Positions 1 through 10,695 of a stretch of 46,669 nucleotides of DNA are shown in pieces. Both the position numbers and the translations under genes were made by a program. The notes under the pieces were generated by a model. The model did no database searches. It was not told the origin of the DNA and saw only the letters and a list, made by a program, of their open reading frames with translations. This stretch comes from Leptolinea sp. UBA5366 (GTDB lineage: Bacteria > Chloroflexota > Anaerolineae > Anaerolineales > Anaerolineaceae), in NCBI GenBank assembly GCA_002407845.1, contig DHPK01000032.1, positions 55,843-102,511 of the forward strand. Reading direction: 5' to 3'. Position 1 is the stretch's first letter. Each line of letters opens with the position of its first letter.

Positions 1-380
1 AAGAAAAATGATTTAGTTCCTTATCGAAACCTCTATCTTATGTATCTGCCTGCAAAAGTCACAGATTTTTTCATGAAGCAATGGGGGCTATCCGATGATA
101 CGCCCTGCACCTCTATTGACCATAAAACATTTCGATCCCATCTGAAAACCTTGTCCGCCTACCCGGTTAAATCTATTGGCACGAAGGGATTCAAGGATGC
201 TCAGGCATGCTTTGGCGGAGTGAAACTTTCAGAAATTAACCCTGACACCATGGAGTCAAAAAAAATCCCCGGCGTTTATTTTGCCGGAGAAATTTTAGAT
301 GTAGTTGGTCCATGCGGCGGTTATAACCTGCATTGGGCATTTGCAACTGGATTTATAGCTGGCCAGGCGATCGCCCAGAT

Positions 381-384
<4 letters not shown>
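1..384 (+). CDS. BaiN/HI0933-family flavoprotein, C-terminal part
   Basis: The frame is open from base 1, so this is the C-terminal part (127 residues) of a protein that begins outside the window. The end carries the FAD-binding signature of the BaiN/YhiN (HI0933) family of NAD(P)/FAD-dependent oxidoreductases: GVYFAGEILDVVGPCGGYN followed by a Gly/Ala-rich helix. Members include a bile-acid 7-dehydroxylation enzyme and annotated aminoacetone oxidases, so the substrate cannot be inferred. Its stop codon overlaps the stop of the convergent typA gene by 4 bp, leaving no room for a terminator between them. Confidence 0.85.
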
Positions 385-2240
<1,856 letters not shown>

Positions 2241-2256
2241 ATTACTCAAATCTGAA

Positions 2257-2901
2257 TCAGGATGGATCAGCGGTCTCTTTGCCCAGATAAATCAAAGGGA
2301 CACTGAAAAGGGTTACCAAATATTTTATAATGACATTGCCGATAAAAATCTGCCAGACGGCTTCTGTCGGGATACTTCCATAAAATGCAATGAATGCAAA
2401 CAGCAAAGAATCAAGCGGGACACTGAATGCGTTTGAAACCAGCACTCTTGCCCAAAGATGTTTCTTTGTAATTTTTTTAATCCACCAGCTATAAATCTCT
2501 GTATCCAGCAATTCCGAGAACAATTCGGCAGCGATGGATGCGATCGTTATGCGCCAGACCGGTGTCAGGACACTTGCCCAATTCTGGCTGCCGCCGCCTG
2601 CGAGATCGACGGGAAGCAGACCGACCAGGTAGAAATACAGCGCCATGAAGAGATTGATCACGGCAGCAGAGAGGATCAGCAGCTGTGTGCGTTGTTTCCC
2701 CAGATTTTTATGAGCCAAGTCGCGCAGTGTGAATGAGAACGGATAGATGAAAGTTCCCGCATCCAGCGCCAGACCAAAAACGGAAACAATCTGCAGACTG
2801 CTGACATCTGCGATCATCTGCACACCGATGTAGGCTGCAATGACCATCACAGCAATCCGCGACGGGTAAACGGTCAGGTTTTGAATGTTCGTTCGTTCCA
2901 T
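2257..2901 (-). CDS. yhhQ: Queuosine precursor transporter (VUT/YhhQ family)
   Basis: Inner-membrane protein of 214 residues with about six hydrophobic segments. It matches the VUT/YhhQ family (PF02592), which imports preQ0/preQ1 for queuosine tRNA modification. Family features visible are FGLALDAGTFIYPFSFTLRDL in the first half and a SNAFSVPLDSLLFAFIAF segment in the second. A TATAAT box lies only nine bases before the ATG and there is no Shine-Dalgarno, so the mRNA may be nearly leaderless. The window also holds queG (44566-45495), the last step of queuosine synthesis, so the two may serve one pathway although they are 42 kb apart. Confidence 0.85.
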   Translation of the reverse strand: MERTNIQNLTVYPSRIAVMVIAAYIGVQMIADVSSLQIVSVFGLALDAGTFIYPFSFTLRDLAHKNLGKQRTQLLILSAAVINLFMALYFYLVGLLPVDLAGGGSQNWASVLTPVWRITIASIAAELFSELLDTEIYSWWIKKITKKHLWARVLVSNAFSVPLDSLLFAFIAFYGSIPTEAVWQIFIGNVIIKYLVTLFSVPLIYLGKETADPS

Positions 2902-2910
2902 AACAAGGGG

Positions 2911-2916
2911 ATTATA
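2911..2916 (-). promoter_or_regulatory. -10 box of a near-leaderless promoter for yhhQ-typA
   Basis: On the minus strand a perfect TATAAT ends nine bases before the yhhQ ATG. With the usual 6-8 base gap to the start site, the 5' leader would be about three bases. No convincing -35 box is seen. The same bases read TATAAT on the plus strand a little further on (2913-2918), so a divergent promoter for the gene at 3058 is also possible. Confidence 0.5.
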
Positions 2917-3057
2917 ATTAAGTTTTAGAAATTTTCTGCGCAGGGCGTTTAAAGTAATGATGGCGTTGAACGTTTTTCAGGCAATATTTCCGAGTCCGGC
3001 TGCCAATCTTTTCATCAGATTCTCATGCCTCAGGATTCGATCAGGCAAAGGATTGAG

Positions 3058-4248
3058 ATGAAGAAAAAAGTGTTAATTCTCACGGGTGATGCGGGCTTTG
3101 GCCACCGCAGTGCAGCCAATTCAATCGCTGCAACCTTGGCAAAACGCGATGAAATTGAATTTGAAGTTCGGATTGAAAATCTCTTAGACATGCCAGACAC
3201 GCCGACAGCGCTCCGCAATACCCAAACAGATTACGACAAAATTGTGACAGAAATGCCAAAACTGTACGAATTCAGCTATGAAAGCAGCGACAGGCTGCTG
3301 CCAACGCAGATTGCACAAATCGGTCTTTCTGCAATGCTCTACACTCCCTTTTTGAAAGTAATGAAAAGCTACGATCCGGACATCATCGTCAATACCTACC
3401 CGCTCTATCATGGGCCAGCTCAGACCTGGTATCTGATCAATGAAGAATCCTGGAACAACGAACGAAAAAAAAGGAAGGCAGCTTCTGATCTGACCCCATT
3501 GGACAGAAAACACAAACCATTCATTACCGTGATAACGGATCTGGTTTCTGTCCATATGATCTGGATGAGCTTGATGCCTGACTACTACTGCGTAGCAACC
3601 AATGAAATGAAGGAGCAGACCGCGAAATACGGCGTCAGCCGCGACAAAATTTTTTGCACGGGAATTCCGGTCAAACCTGTTTTTTATGAGGAACAGCGCT
3701 CAAAACACGAACTTAAATCGTCGCTGGGGTGGGATCCTGAGAAAACAACCATCCTTTCTGTCGGCAGTAAACGCGTTTCGAATCTGATGGATTACCTCGA
3801 CATCCTAAACCACAGCGATTTTGACATCCAGTTGATTCTGATCGCGGGCGGGGATGATGAACTCTACGAGAAAATGAAAGCTGTCGACTGGCATATCCCC
3901 GTAAAGATCTATAACTTCACAAAAGAATTGCCGATGATGATGCTGGCATCAGACCTGATCATCACGAAAGCCGGGGGGCTGATCACCAGCGAGTCAATGG
4001 CGGCAGGTCTTCCAATGATATTGATCGACGTGCTCCCGGGTCAGGAAGAAGGCAATGCGCAATATATCGTAGACAATCAGGCAGGCGCGTTGCTCAGGAA
4101 TCCGACCGAGCTGATTTTCACGTTAAAACATTGGCTGATGGACGATAAAATAGGCTTAAAATCGATTTCAGAGAGAGTCAAACTGATTGGAAAACCGAAA
4201 TCCAGTCTTGAGATATCAGATATAATTATCAAAGAACTTATTCAATAA
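3058..4248 (+). CDS. Diacylglycerol glycosyltransferase-like GT28 protein (MGDG synthase/UgtP family)
   Basis: Predicted membrane-associated glycosyltransferase that would transfer a sugar from a nucleotide-sugar donor, most likely to diacylglycerol, to make glycolipid. The 396-residue protein has the MGDG-synthase N-terminal domain (GDAGFGHRSAANSIAATL near residue 10; an ITDL...SVH...PDYYCVAT stretch) and a GT28 C-terminal domain with KAGGLITSESMAAGLPMI and a following PGQEEGNA loop. ATG 3058 is preferred over the upstream in-frame ATG at 3025 because AAAGGA (3047-3052) lies five bases before it. The next gene starts 13 bp downstream and may be co-transcribed. The exact acceptor is not determinable. 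Confidence 0.8.
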   Translation: MKKKVLILTGDAGFGHRSAANSIAATLAKRDEIEFEVRIENLLDMPDTPTALRNTQTDYDKIVTEMPKLYEFSYESSDRLLPTQIAQIGLSAMLYTPFLKVMKSYDPDIIVNTYPLYHGPAQTWYLINEESWNNERKKRKAASDLTPLDRKHKPFITVITDLVSVHMIWMSLMPDYYCVATNEMKEQTAKYGVSRDKIFCTGIPVKPVFYEEQRSKHELKSSLGWDPEKTTILSVGSKRVSNLMDYLDILNHSDFDIQLILIAGGDDELYEKMKAVDWHIPVKIYNFTKELPMMMLASDLIITKAGGLITSESMAAGLPMILIDVLPGQEEGNAQYIVDNQAGALLRNPTELIFTLKHWLMDDKIGLKSISERVKLIGKPKSSLEISDIIIKELIQ

Positions 4249-4261
4249 AAGGAGTTTTGAT

Positions 4262-5275
4262 ATGAAAAAAGTTGCTTTGCTCGTCATTCTTTTAACGCTT
4301 GTCCTGAGCTTTGCGGCATTAAAACCCGTAACAGCGATTAACTTGGACAAGGCCGTCTATTTAATCAACGGCTCGCTTGGGGATAATTCATTTTATGATT
4401 CCGGTCAAGCTGGCATGGACATCCTTAAAAATGAATATGGCATGGATACACGCACGATTGAATGCGGTTTTGATGCCGGGCAATATGAACCCTCTCTCGA
4501 AGCAGCTGTTCATTTTGCTGATCTGATTTTTGTCATTTCTTACGGATTTGAAGACATTTTAGCCGAATACGCCGATGAATATCCGGAAAAGGTTTTCGTA
4601 AACCTTGACACAGTCGTGGAAAATGAAGCTAAAACGATTATCAATGTGGATTACATCGAAGAAGAAAGCGCCTTTCTGGCAGGCATCGTCGCTGCTCTGG
4701 TCACAACCAGCGATGAGATTCCGAATGTCAATCCCGAAAAATTGATCGGCGCTGTCGGCGGGGACACAGATCCTGTCGTCGATTCCTTCATTTTTGCTTA
4801 CGCCAACGGTGCAAAGTATATTGATCCTGAAATCAAGAACGAAACCAAATATTTGGGCGACTGGGTCGATTCTGCCAAGGGCAAACAGGCAGCCTTACAG
4901 CTCTATGATCTGGGTGCGGATGTTGTCTTCCAGGTCGCGGCCGCCGCAGGCATGGGCGTGCTCCAGGCATCTGGAGAACGCAATCTCTATTCCATCGGTG
5001 TTGATACCAACCAGAACAGCCTCGTGCCGGGTCACGTCGTCGCATCCGATATTAAAGATATTGGGATGTCAATCCTAAATGTCTATAAATCGATCGCAGA
5101 TGGCAGCTACACACCGGGCGAAACGCTGAATTACGGTCTGGAATCCAAAGCGGTTGATGTCGTTTTCGAAGAGAACAATGATGTTTTACCGCAGTCAATC
5201 ATCGACAAAGTAAGTGAAGTCCGTGATTTGATTATTTCTGGCGAACTTGAAGTCGAGCGGTACGTAGCCGAATAA
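4262..5275 (+). CDS. BMP-family ABC transporter substrate-binding protein
   Basis: Extracytoplasmic binding protein of the basic membrane protein (BMP/PnrA) family, whose characterised members bind purine nucleosides. It has a Sec signal peptide (about residues 1-24, ending VTA) and no lipobox cysteine. Family motifs are GSLGDNSFYDSGQAGM near the N-terminus and GVDTNQNSLVPG near residue 245, followed by ASDIKDIG. A strong AAAGGAG precedes the ATG. It is the first gene of an importer cassette (binding protein, ATPase, two permeases). A hairpin after its stop probably keeps its mRNA more abundant than the downstream genes. Confidence 0.9.
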   Translation: MKKVALLVILLTLVLSFAALKPVTAINLDKAVYLINGSLGDNSFYDSGQAGMDILKNEYGMDTRTIECGFDAGQYEPSLEAAVHFADLIFVISYGFEDILAEYADEYPEKVFVNLDTVVENEAKTIINVDYIEEESAFLAGIVAALVTTSDEIPNVNPEKLIGAVGGDTDPVVDSFIFAYANGAKYIDPEIKNETKYLGDWVDSAKGKQAALQLYDLGADVVFQVAAAAGMGVLQASGERNLYSIGVDTNQNSLVPGHVVASDIKDIGMSILNVYKSIADGSYTPGETLNYGLESKAVDVVFEENNDVLPQSIIDKVSEVRDLIISGELEVERYVAE

Positions 5276-5289
5276 AAGATATATATACT

Positions 5290-5323
5290 TCAAGAATGTC
5301 ACTCTGACGGGTGCCATTCTTGA
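5290..5323 (+). terminator. Intercistronic hairpin (attenuator or mRNA stabiliser)
   Basis: A 9-bp perfect stem (TCAAGAATG at 5290-5298 with CATTCTTGA at 5315-5323) continues after one mismatch as five more pairs (one G-T) around a 4-base loop. A T-rich but interrupted stretch follows. Its place between the binding-protein gene and the ATPase gene is the usual site for partial termination or 3'-end protection in ABC importer operons. Confidence 0.65.
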
Positions 5324-5406
5324 TTCATTGGGCAATTTTCTCTTTTTCTTATATTCATTTAATTTATTATCTTAGGCTTCTTTCTCAGCCAGTAAAAGGA
5401 ATCTTC

Positions 5407-6936
5407 TTGAGCGAACTGATTGAAATTAGAAATTTAGTAAAAATCTTTCCGCCAAATGTAATTGCGCTGAATGATGTTTCAGTTTATTTTCACGAAGGTG
5501 AAATTCATGCGCTGATCGGTGAAAACGGCGCGGGAAAGTCAACGCTGATGAAAATTCTGTATGGCATGCAGCCAGCAGATTCTGGACAAATTCTCATCAA
5601 CGGCAAAACCGTTCAATTTGCCAATCCCGGTGAAGCGATTGCTGCAAGGATAGGGATGGTTCATCAAGAAATCTTATTGATAAATGAATATACTGTCTGG
5701 GAAAATGTCGTCCTCGGCATGGAACCGGTTGGGCTGTTCCATCGGATCGACCGCGATAAAGCACGCCAGCAGGTCAGAACAAAAATCGATGAGTTCCAAT
5801 TTAATTTGGATCCGGATGCTCGGGTTGCCGATCTTTCTGTCGCCGCTCGGCAGAAAGTTGAAATCCTGAAGCTTTTGTTCCGCAATGTTTCCATCCTGAT
5901 TTTGGATGAGCCGACCGCAGTCCTGACGCCGCAGGAAATTCCTCAATTATTTGATGAGCTTCGGCGGCTTCGTGACGACGGGCATACCATTCTCTTCATC
6001 TCGCATCATCTTGATGAGGTGATTGAATTGAGTGACCGGATCACTGTTCTGCGGAAAGGACAAAAAGTTGCCACCATCGATACGAAAGACGTCACAGAGA
6101 AAATGCTCGCAGAAATGATGGTAGGGCGCGAAGTCATTTTTGATAAGATCAAAGACGGCATCCCGCCGGGAGTCGCCGTACTCGATTGTCAGAACATCTC
6201 TTTAAGATCCCCGATTACCAACAAAATGTTATTGCAGAATATCAGTTTTCAAGTTCATGCCAGCGAAATCGTTGGCATCGCCGGGGTTGAAGGGAATGGC
6301 CAACTGGAACTGGTCGAAGTCATGATGGGGCTGCGGGCTGCAGATCAGGGAAGTCTAAAGATAAATGGCAGTGATTTGTCCGGCTCGTCCATTTTGGAAC
6401 GCCGCAAATTCATGGCATTCGTTTCTCAGGATCGCTCGCGCATGGGAGCCTGCCTGACTGCTTCAATCAAAGAAAACGTGATCATGACCCATCACAAACT
6501 AAATTCTGCTTTCACGAAGTCTGCCGGCTTTATTCTGGATTTCGCCCATGCAGCCTCCTTTGCAGAGCAGATTCGGAAAACGTTTGATGTTCAGCTGAAT
6601 TCGATTGAAGATGAAATGCGATCCTTATCCGGCGGCAATCAGCAGAAAGTCATTCTCGGAAGGGAACTCTCATTGGATGCCCCGTTTGTCCTGCTGGATC
6701 AGCCGACCCGGGGTCTGGATGTTGGGTCGATTGAATATGTTCATCATCAAATTATTCAAATGAGCCACGATAATCGGGCGATTTTGCTTATCTCTGCTGA
6801 TCTCGAAGAACTTTTCCGCATTACCGATCGGATCTTGGTTCTGCACCGCGGAGAAATCGTCGCTGATCTGGTCACTGACGACACAAACATCACTGAGGTT
6901 GGATATCTCATGCTGGAAGGAGCCGATCATGCGTAA
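5407..6936 (+). CDS. BMP-type nucleoside ABC importer, double ATPase subunit
   Basis: Energises the importer. The 509-residue protein has two fused ABC domains, as in YufO/NupO, MglA and RbsA. The first has Walker A GENGAGKST, signature LSVAARQ and Walker B ILILDEPTA. The second has a degenerate Walker A (GVEGNGQLE), signature LSGGNQQKV and LLDQPTRGLD. I chose TTG at 5407 because AAAGGA lies six bases before it and the protein then begins directly with the ABC fold (SELIEIRNLVK). An upstream ATG at 5311 would add 32 hydrophobic residues and start inside the hairpin. The stop overlaps the next start by 8 bp. Confidence 0.9.
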   Translation: MSELIEIRNLVKIFPPNVIALNDVSVYFHEGEIHALIGENGAGKSTLMKILYGMQPADSGQILINGKTVQFANPGEAIAARIGMVHQEILLINEYTVWENVVLGMEPVGLFHRIDRDKARQQVRTKIDEFQFNLDPDARVADLSVAARQKVEILKLLFRNVSILILDEPTAVLTPQEIPQLFDELRRLRDDGHTILFISHHLDEVIELSDRITVLRKGQKVATIDTKDVTEKMLAEMMVGREVIFDKIKDGIPPGVAVLDCQNISLRSPITNKMLLQNISFQVHASEIVGIAGVEGNGQLELVEVMMGLRAADQGSLKINGSDLSGSSILERRKFMAFVSQDRSRMGACLTASIKENVIMTHHKLNSAFTKSAGFILDFAHAASFAEQIRKTFDVQLNSIEDEMRSLSGGNQQKVILGRELSLDAPFVLLDQPTRGLDVGSIEYVHHQIIQMSHDNRAILLISADLEELFRITDRILVLHRGEIVADLVTDDTNITEVGYLMLEGADHA

Positions 6937-7963
6937 TTTCATTATCAATCTGGCAGGAATCTTGATCGCGTTTTTGCTCGGTGCAATTGTGATGCTCTTC
7001 CAGCATTACAATCCGGTCGAGACATATGGGGCTCTGTTCGGATATTCGCTTGAGAACATGTATTCTTTCATGACGGTTCTGAAAAACGCGGTTCCGCTGG
7101 TGCTGACCGGACTTTCAGCGTCCGTCGCATTTGCATCAGGACCAGTCAACCTCGGTCAGCCCGGTCAGCTGCTGATTGGTGCATTGTTTGCAACAATCGG
7201 AGGCTTATATGTTGATCTGCCAGCGCCGCTGATGATTCCATTTCTGATCCTGCTATCAATGCTCGGCGGAGCAATCTGGTCCGGACTGGCTGGATTAATG
7301 AAACAATTTTTCAATATGGATGAATACATCACAACACTGATGCTCAACATGATTGCTGACCTGCTCACATTCTGGGCAATCAGTTTCCCGCTTTTCGAAA
7401 AGAAAGCCAATCATCCGCAGACCCCCAGAATCTTCCGAAGCGGCTGGATGCCGAAAATAGGCGACTTCAATACCAGCGTGATCGTGATGCTGCTGGCATT
7501 TGCAGTCGTCTGGTTTATTTTCTACCGGACTGTCAGCGGATATGAATGGCGTATTTCGGGTAAAAACAGCCTGTTCGCCCGGCTTGGCGGTGTCCAAATC
7601 GAAAAAAACTACATGCGGGTGATGCTGCTGACCGGCGCATTAGCAGGGCTTTCCGGCGGACTGATCATCATGGCGGGGCCGCACCGGTTCATCAAGGGTC
7701 TGGGAGCAAACTACGCCTGGGATGGAATTATGGTCTCAATGGTTGCGAATAACGCGATTGTAGGAACGCTGCTTTACGGCATCTTCTTTTCAATTCTGCA
7801 AACCGGCTCGCTCGGAATGGAACTGGTTACTCAGGTTCCCAGCGAACTGGTCACCGTCTTGCAGGCGGTGATCGTGCTCGTTGTGGTTGCCAGCCGCGGG
7901 TACTTTGACATGATTTTGAAACAGATTTTGACCCGCCGAAAAATGAAAGAGAGAACCTCATGA
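6929..7963 (+). CDS. BMP-type nucleoside ABC importer, permease 1
   Basis: Integral membrane permease of the BPD_transp_2 family, 344 residues with about ten hydrophobic segments, resembling YufP/NupP. The stretch FASGPVNLGQPGQLLIGALFA is the family's conserved N-terminal region, and GALAGLSGGLIIMAGPHRFIKGL is the conserved loop near residue 235. ATG 6929 has AAGGAG six bases upstream and overlaps the ATPase stop by 8 bp. Its stop overlaps the next permease start (ATGA), so the pair is translationally coupled and should form a heterodimeric channel. Confidence 0.9.
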   Translation: MRNFIINLAGILIAFLLGAIVMLFQHYNPVETYGALFGYSLENMYSFMTVLKNAVPLVLTGLSASVAFASGPVNLGQPGQLLIGALFATIGGLYVDLPAPLMIPFLILLSMLGGAIWSGLAGLMKQFFNMDEYITTLMLNMIADLLTFWAISFPLFEKKANHPQTPRIFRSGWMPKIGDFNTSVIVMLLAFAVVWFIFYRTVSGYEWRISGKNSLFARLGGVQIEKNYMRVMLLTGALAGLSGGLIIMAGPHRFIKGLGANYAWDGIMVSMVANNAIVGTLLYGIFFSILQTGSLGMELVTQVPSELVTVLQAVIVLVVVASRGYFDMILKQILTRRKMKERTS

Positions 7964-8856
7964 ATGTCATCATCGGATTAATTAATGGAATGATCTCCTC
8001 GGCAACCCCCTTGCTCTTATCAGCATTGGGCGGTTCTCTGACTTTTTATGCGGGCATTTTTAACATCGCGATGGAAGGGATGATGCTAAGCGGCGCATTT
8101 TTTGCAGTGCTGGGCTCTTACTTCCTGCACAGCTGGGTCGCTGGAATCATCTGCGGCATATTGGGTGCTTTGCTGATGGCGCTGATCTTCATCCTGTTTT
8201 CAATCGTTTTAAAAGTGGATGAATTCGTGACCGGCGTCGGATTGAACATGTTCTCGCTTGGATTAACCACCTATCTGCTGCGGCAAATCTTCAGCGTTAA
8301 AGGCGCATTCACCAATCCCGGAATCGTCTCAGTTCCGCGCATTCATCTGCCTTTTCTTGAGTCAATTCCGTTTCTTGGCAAGATCATCAGCGGACAAAAC
8401 CTGATCGTCTGGCTGGCACTGATCGCCACCATCGTCTGTAATTTTGTAGTGTTTCGAACCCAGTTCGGGTTGCGGCTGCGCGCTGCCGGATACAATCGCA
8501 CCTGCCTGGATACCAGCGGCGTTTCTTCCAACCGGATTCAGGCGATTTCCTTAATCATCTGCGCCGTTCTGTGCGGGCTGGCAGGCTCATTTCTCTCTCT
8601 CGGATATGTCACCTTGTTCAGCGAAAACATGTCTGCCGGCCGCGGCTGGATTTCACTGGCTGCGGTTATTCTGGTGTCAGGCAAGCCGCTCGGCATTGCG
8701 CTGGTATCCCTTATCTTTGGGCTGGCAGACGGACTGGGGCTTTACCTGCAAGCATCGTTGCCATCCCAGTTTACAGCAATGCTGCCGTATGTCGCGACCC
8801 TGATTGCGCTGTTCTTCTACTCAATGAAAAGTATAAATACAAAGGTAGAAATATGA
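7960..8856 (+). CDS. BMP-type nucleoside ABC importer, permease 2
   Basis: Second permease, 298 residues and strongly hydrophobic, of the YufQ/NupQ type. Characteristic pieces are GGSLTFYAGIFNIAMEGMMLSGAFFA near the N-terminus and the LRAAGYN loop in the middle, which probably contacts the ATPase. The RGWISLAAVILV segment is also conserved in the family. It is coupled by 4-bp ATGA overlaps to the permease before it and to the ADP-ribosylglycohydrolase-like gene after it, so that enzyme belongs to the same operon. Confidence 0.9.
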   Translation: MNVIIGLINGMISSATPLLLSALGGSLTFYAGIFNIAMEGMMLSGAFFAVLGSYFLHSWVAGIICGILGALLMALIFILFSIVLKVDEFVTGVGLNMFSLGLTTYLLRQIFSVKGAFTNPGIVSVPRIHLPFLESIPFLGKIISGQNLIVWLALIATIVCNFVVFRTQFGLRLRAAGYNRTCLDTSGVSSNRIQAISLIICAVLCGLAGSFLSLGYVTLFSENMSAGRGWISLAAVILVSGKPLGIALVSLIFGLADGLGLYLQASLPSQFTAMLPYVATLIALFFYSMKSINTKVEI

Positions 8857-10232
8857 AAAAAGCTTGGGAAATAGAACGAATTCATCGGGATTCAGCTGTT
8901 CCGCAGGATCGCCGAAAACATGCATCAAATTGGTACCATTCTGACACTGTCTTTCCGCATGGCGATGATTTACTGAAAATGTTTTGGAAATCAAGCGTGC
9001 CGGGATCGTTTGCGCCTGAAATTCCTTTTCTGGAGATGGCTCAAGCTTGGAGCAACCAGGGATATGATGTTTCTGAAGCTGAAAAGATGATTCCTGAAGG
9101 AATTCGTCTGAACGAGACCGGAGATGTCGAGAGCCTGCGTGTGCTCAGCGCCCGCTACCTGCGCGCGCTCAACCAGGCGCCGAAAATTCCTGACCACCCT
9201 TATCACGCATATGAGCACCCCATGAGCTGGGAATCGGTTATGGCAGCGCAACCTGCCCGAAAAAAGCAGGATGGAATCCGTCCGCCGTGGAAAGAAAATT
9301 ACGCACCACAGATTCATCAGGGATGGATCGGGCAATTAGCCGGCGGTTCCTTCGGCACGGCAATCGAAGGATACATCGGCAGCCAGATTGCAGCTGTATA
9401 CGGTGAGGTTGATTATTACATCACACCCCCTGAAACGCTGAATGACGACGTTGTCTATGAACTAATTTTATTGGATGCATTTGAAAAACACGGCCGCGGG
9501 CTGTCCGCGGCGGACATTGCGGCTGAGTGGGTTAGAAAACTCGTATTCGGCTGGTCAGCTGAATGGATCGCGCTGCGCAACTTGAACATGGGTCTCTTCC
9601 CGCCTGAATCCGGCAGTTTCCTAAATTATTACGCTGACTGGATCGGGGTTCAAATGCGGGGCATGATCTGCGGCATGCTGGCGCCGAACTGGCCACTCGA
9701 AGCCGCCCGACTGGCATTCACCGATGGAATTGTCTCCCATGCTAACAACGGCGTGTACGGCGGCATGGCAGCAGCGGCCATGACCGCTTTGGCGTTCAAG
9801 GAAGCGAATCCCCGGGCAATCCTTGAAAATACGCTCGATTATTTGCCAGAAAAAAGCGAGTACGCTGCCAAATATCGCTTTGTACTGTCAGTTCTGCATT
9901 CTGAAAGCGATCCAAAAACTGCCTGGGCAAAGATCGAACCTCACTTTGAACGCTATAACTGGATCCATGCTTATCCAAATATGGCAGCTGATTTATTTGC
10001 GCTTTGGTATGGAGAGGGCGATTTTACCGCGTCCATGAAGTACCTCGCGCTGGCAGGCTATGACGTTGACTGCAATGCAGGTTTGGTCGGCAATGTCCTC
10101 GGTATTATTCAACGGGTTCCAGCACAATGGGCTGATCCAATCGGAGATCTTCTCGAAACCTATATTGCCGGCAAAGAAAAATTATCGATTCTGGAGTTAG
10201 CGGAACGAACCGCCGCACTAGCCAGGCAATAA
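8853..10232 (+). CDS. ADP-ribosylglycohydrolase-family protein in nucleoside importer operon
   Basis: Cytoplasmic protein of 459 residues. From about residue 155 it follows the ADP-ribosylglycohydrolase fold (PF03747; DraG/ARH): GQLAGGSFGTAIEG (first motif), N197-D198-D199 at the usual TDDT position, SHANNGVYGGMAAAAM (about 295-310) and D404-V-D406 in place of DTDT, followed by GLVGNVLG. The paired Mg-binding aspartates are mostly retained. About 150 N-terminal residues have no counterpart in ordinary DraG proteins. ATG 8853 has AAAGG seven bases upstream and overlaps the permease stop (ATGA). In this operon, cleavage of imported ribosides or ADP-ribose-like compounds is a reasonable inference; the substrate is unknown. 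Confidence 0.8.
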   Translation: MKKAWEIERIHRDSAVPQDRRKHASNWYHSDTVFPHGDDLLKMFWKSSVPGSFAPEIPFLEMAQAWSNQGYDVSEAEKMIPEGIRLNETGDVESLRVLSARYLRALNQAPKIPDHPYHAYEHPMSWESVMAAQPARKKQDGIRPPWKENYAPQIHQGWIGQLAGGSFGTAIEGYIGSQIAAVYGEVDYYITPPETLNDDVVYELILLDAFEKHGRGLSAADIAAEWVRKLVFGWSAEWIALRNLNMGLFPPESGSFLNYYADWIGVQMRGMICGMLAPNWPLEAARLAFTDGIVSHANNGVYGGMAAAAMTALAFKEANPRAILENTLDYLPEKSEYAAKYRFVLSVLHSESDPKTAWAKIEPHFERYNWIHAYPNMAADLFALWYGEGDFTASMKYLALAGYDVDCNAGLVGNVLGIIQRVPAQWADPIGDLLETYIAGKEKLSILELAERTAALARQ

Positions 10233-10236
10233 TCCA

Positions 10237-10256
10237 CAGAATCAAACGAGATTCTG
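10237..10256 (+). terminator. Hairpin after importer operon (first of two)
   Basis: A 7-bp perfect stem (CAGAATC / GATTCTG) with a 6-base loop, starting five bases after the stop codon and followed closely by ATTTTTA. It is probably part of a tandem terminator with the next hairpin. Confidence 0.5.
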
Positions 10257-10274
10257 CATAATTTTTACCTATTC

Positions 10275-10308
10275 AGCCATCTGAGTTTTTCAGGTGGCTT
10301 TAATTATT
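10275..10308 (+). terminator. Rho-independent terminator of the BMP importer operon
   Basis: A 10-bp stem with one G-T pair (AGCCATCTGA at 10275-10284, TCAGGTGGCT at 10290-10299), 5-base loop, then TTAATTATT. It ends the operon running from 4262 (or 3058) to 10232. The rest of the gap to 10384 shows only a 10-bp palindrome (TCCAGCTGGA, 10315-10324). Confidence 0.7.
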
Positions 10309-10384
10309 ACTGTATCCAGCTGGAATAACAAAATCAGTTAACAATACACCTTGCAGGTCTCATTCACAAAGAAAACGGCAGAGT

Positions 10385-10414
10385 TTGGACTCAAACCGGG
10401 AACCGCCTTATAAT
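10385..10414 (+). promoter_or_regulatory. Promoter of the fmdB-SDR-argF operon
   Basis: TTGGAC at 10385-10390 and a perfect TATAAT at 10409-10414 are separated by 18 bases. This is a good sigma-70-type promoter, with a predicted leader of about 53 bases before the FmdB start. Confidence 0.6.
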
Positions 10415-10473
10415 TGGCATATCTAAACCAGTTGCGCCAGAGCGATTCTCGCCAACAATATTGCAGGTGAACC

Positions 10474-10689
10474 ATGCCGATTTATGAATACCAGTGTAAA
10501 GATTGCCAAACCAAATTTGAATTACTAAGAGATTTTTCCAAAGCGGATGAACCAGCTGTCTGTAAATCTTGCGGCAGCGACCATTCAATACGCATGCTTT
10601 CCAAGTGTTTCAGTGCAAATGCTGCGGGCGGGTCTGCCAGCGGCTGCGATTCCTGTTCATCCGGAAATTGTTCATCCTGTGGGCATTGA
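10474..10689 (+). CDS. FmdB-family zinc ribbon protein
   Basis: Small protein of 71 residues that begins MPIYEYQCKDC, the hallmark of the FmdB/CxxC regulatory-protein family. Two CxxC knuckles (Cys8/Cys11 and Cys31/Cys34) should bind one zinc. The tail is rich in Gly, Ser and Cys and ends GNCSSCGH, also usual for the family. The family's molecular role is poorly known; members are often called putative regulators. It is the first gene of a three-gene run with a reductase and argF. Confidence 0.9.
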   Translation: MPIYEYQCKDCQTKFELLRDFSKADEPAVCKSCGSDHSIRMLSKCFSANAAGGSASGCDSCSSGNCSSCGH

Positions 10690-10695
10690 TTTCTT

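Noticed and set aside
5311..5406. N-terminal hydrophobic extension of the importer ATPase
   Set aside because: It would start inside the intercistronic hairpin, and TTG 5407 has a good Shine-Dalgarno and gives a normal ABC N-terminus.
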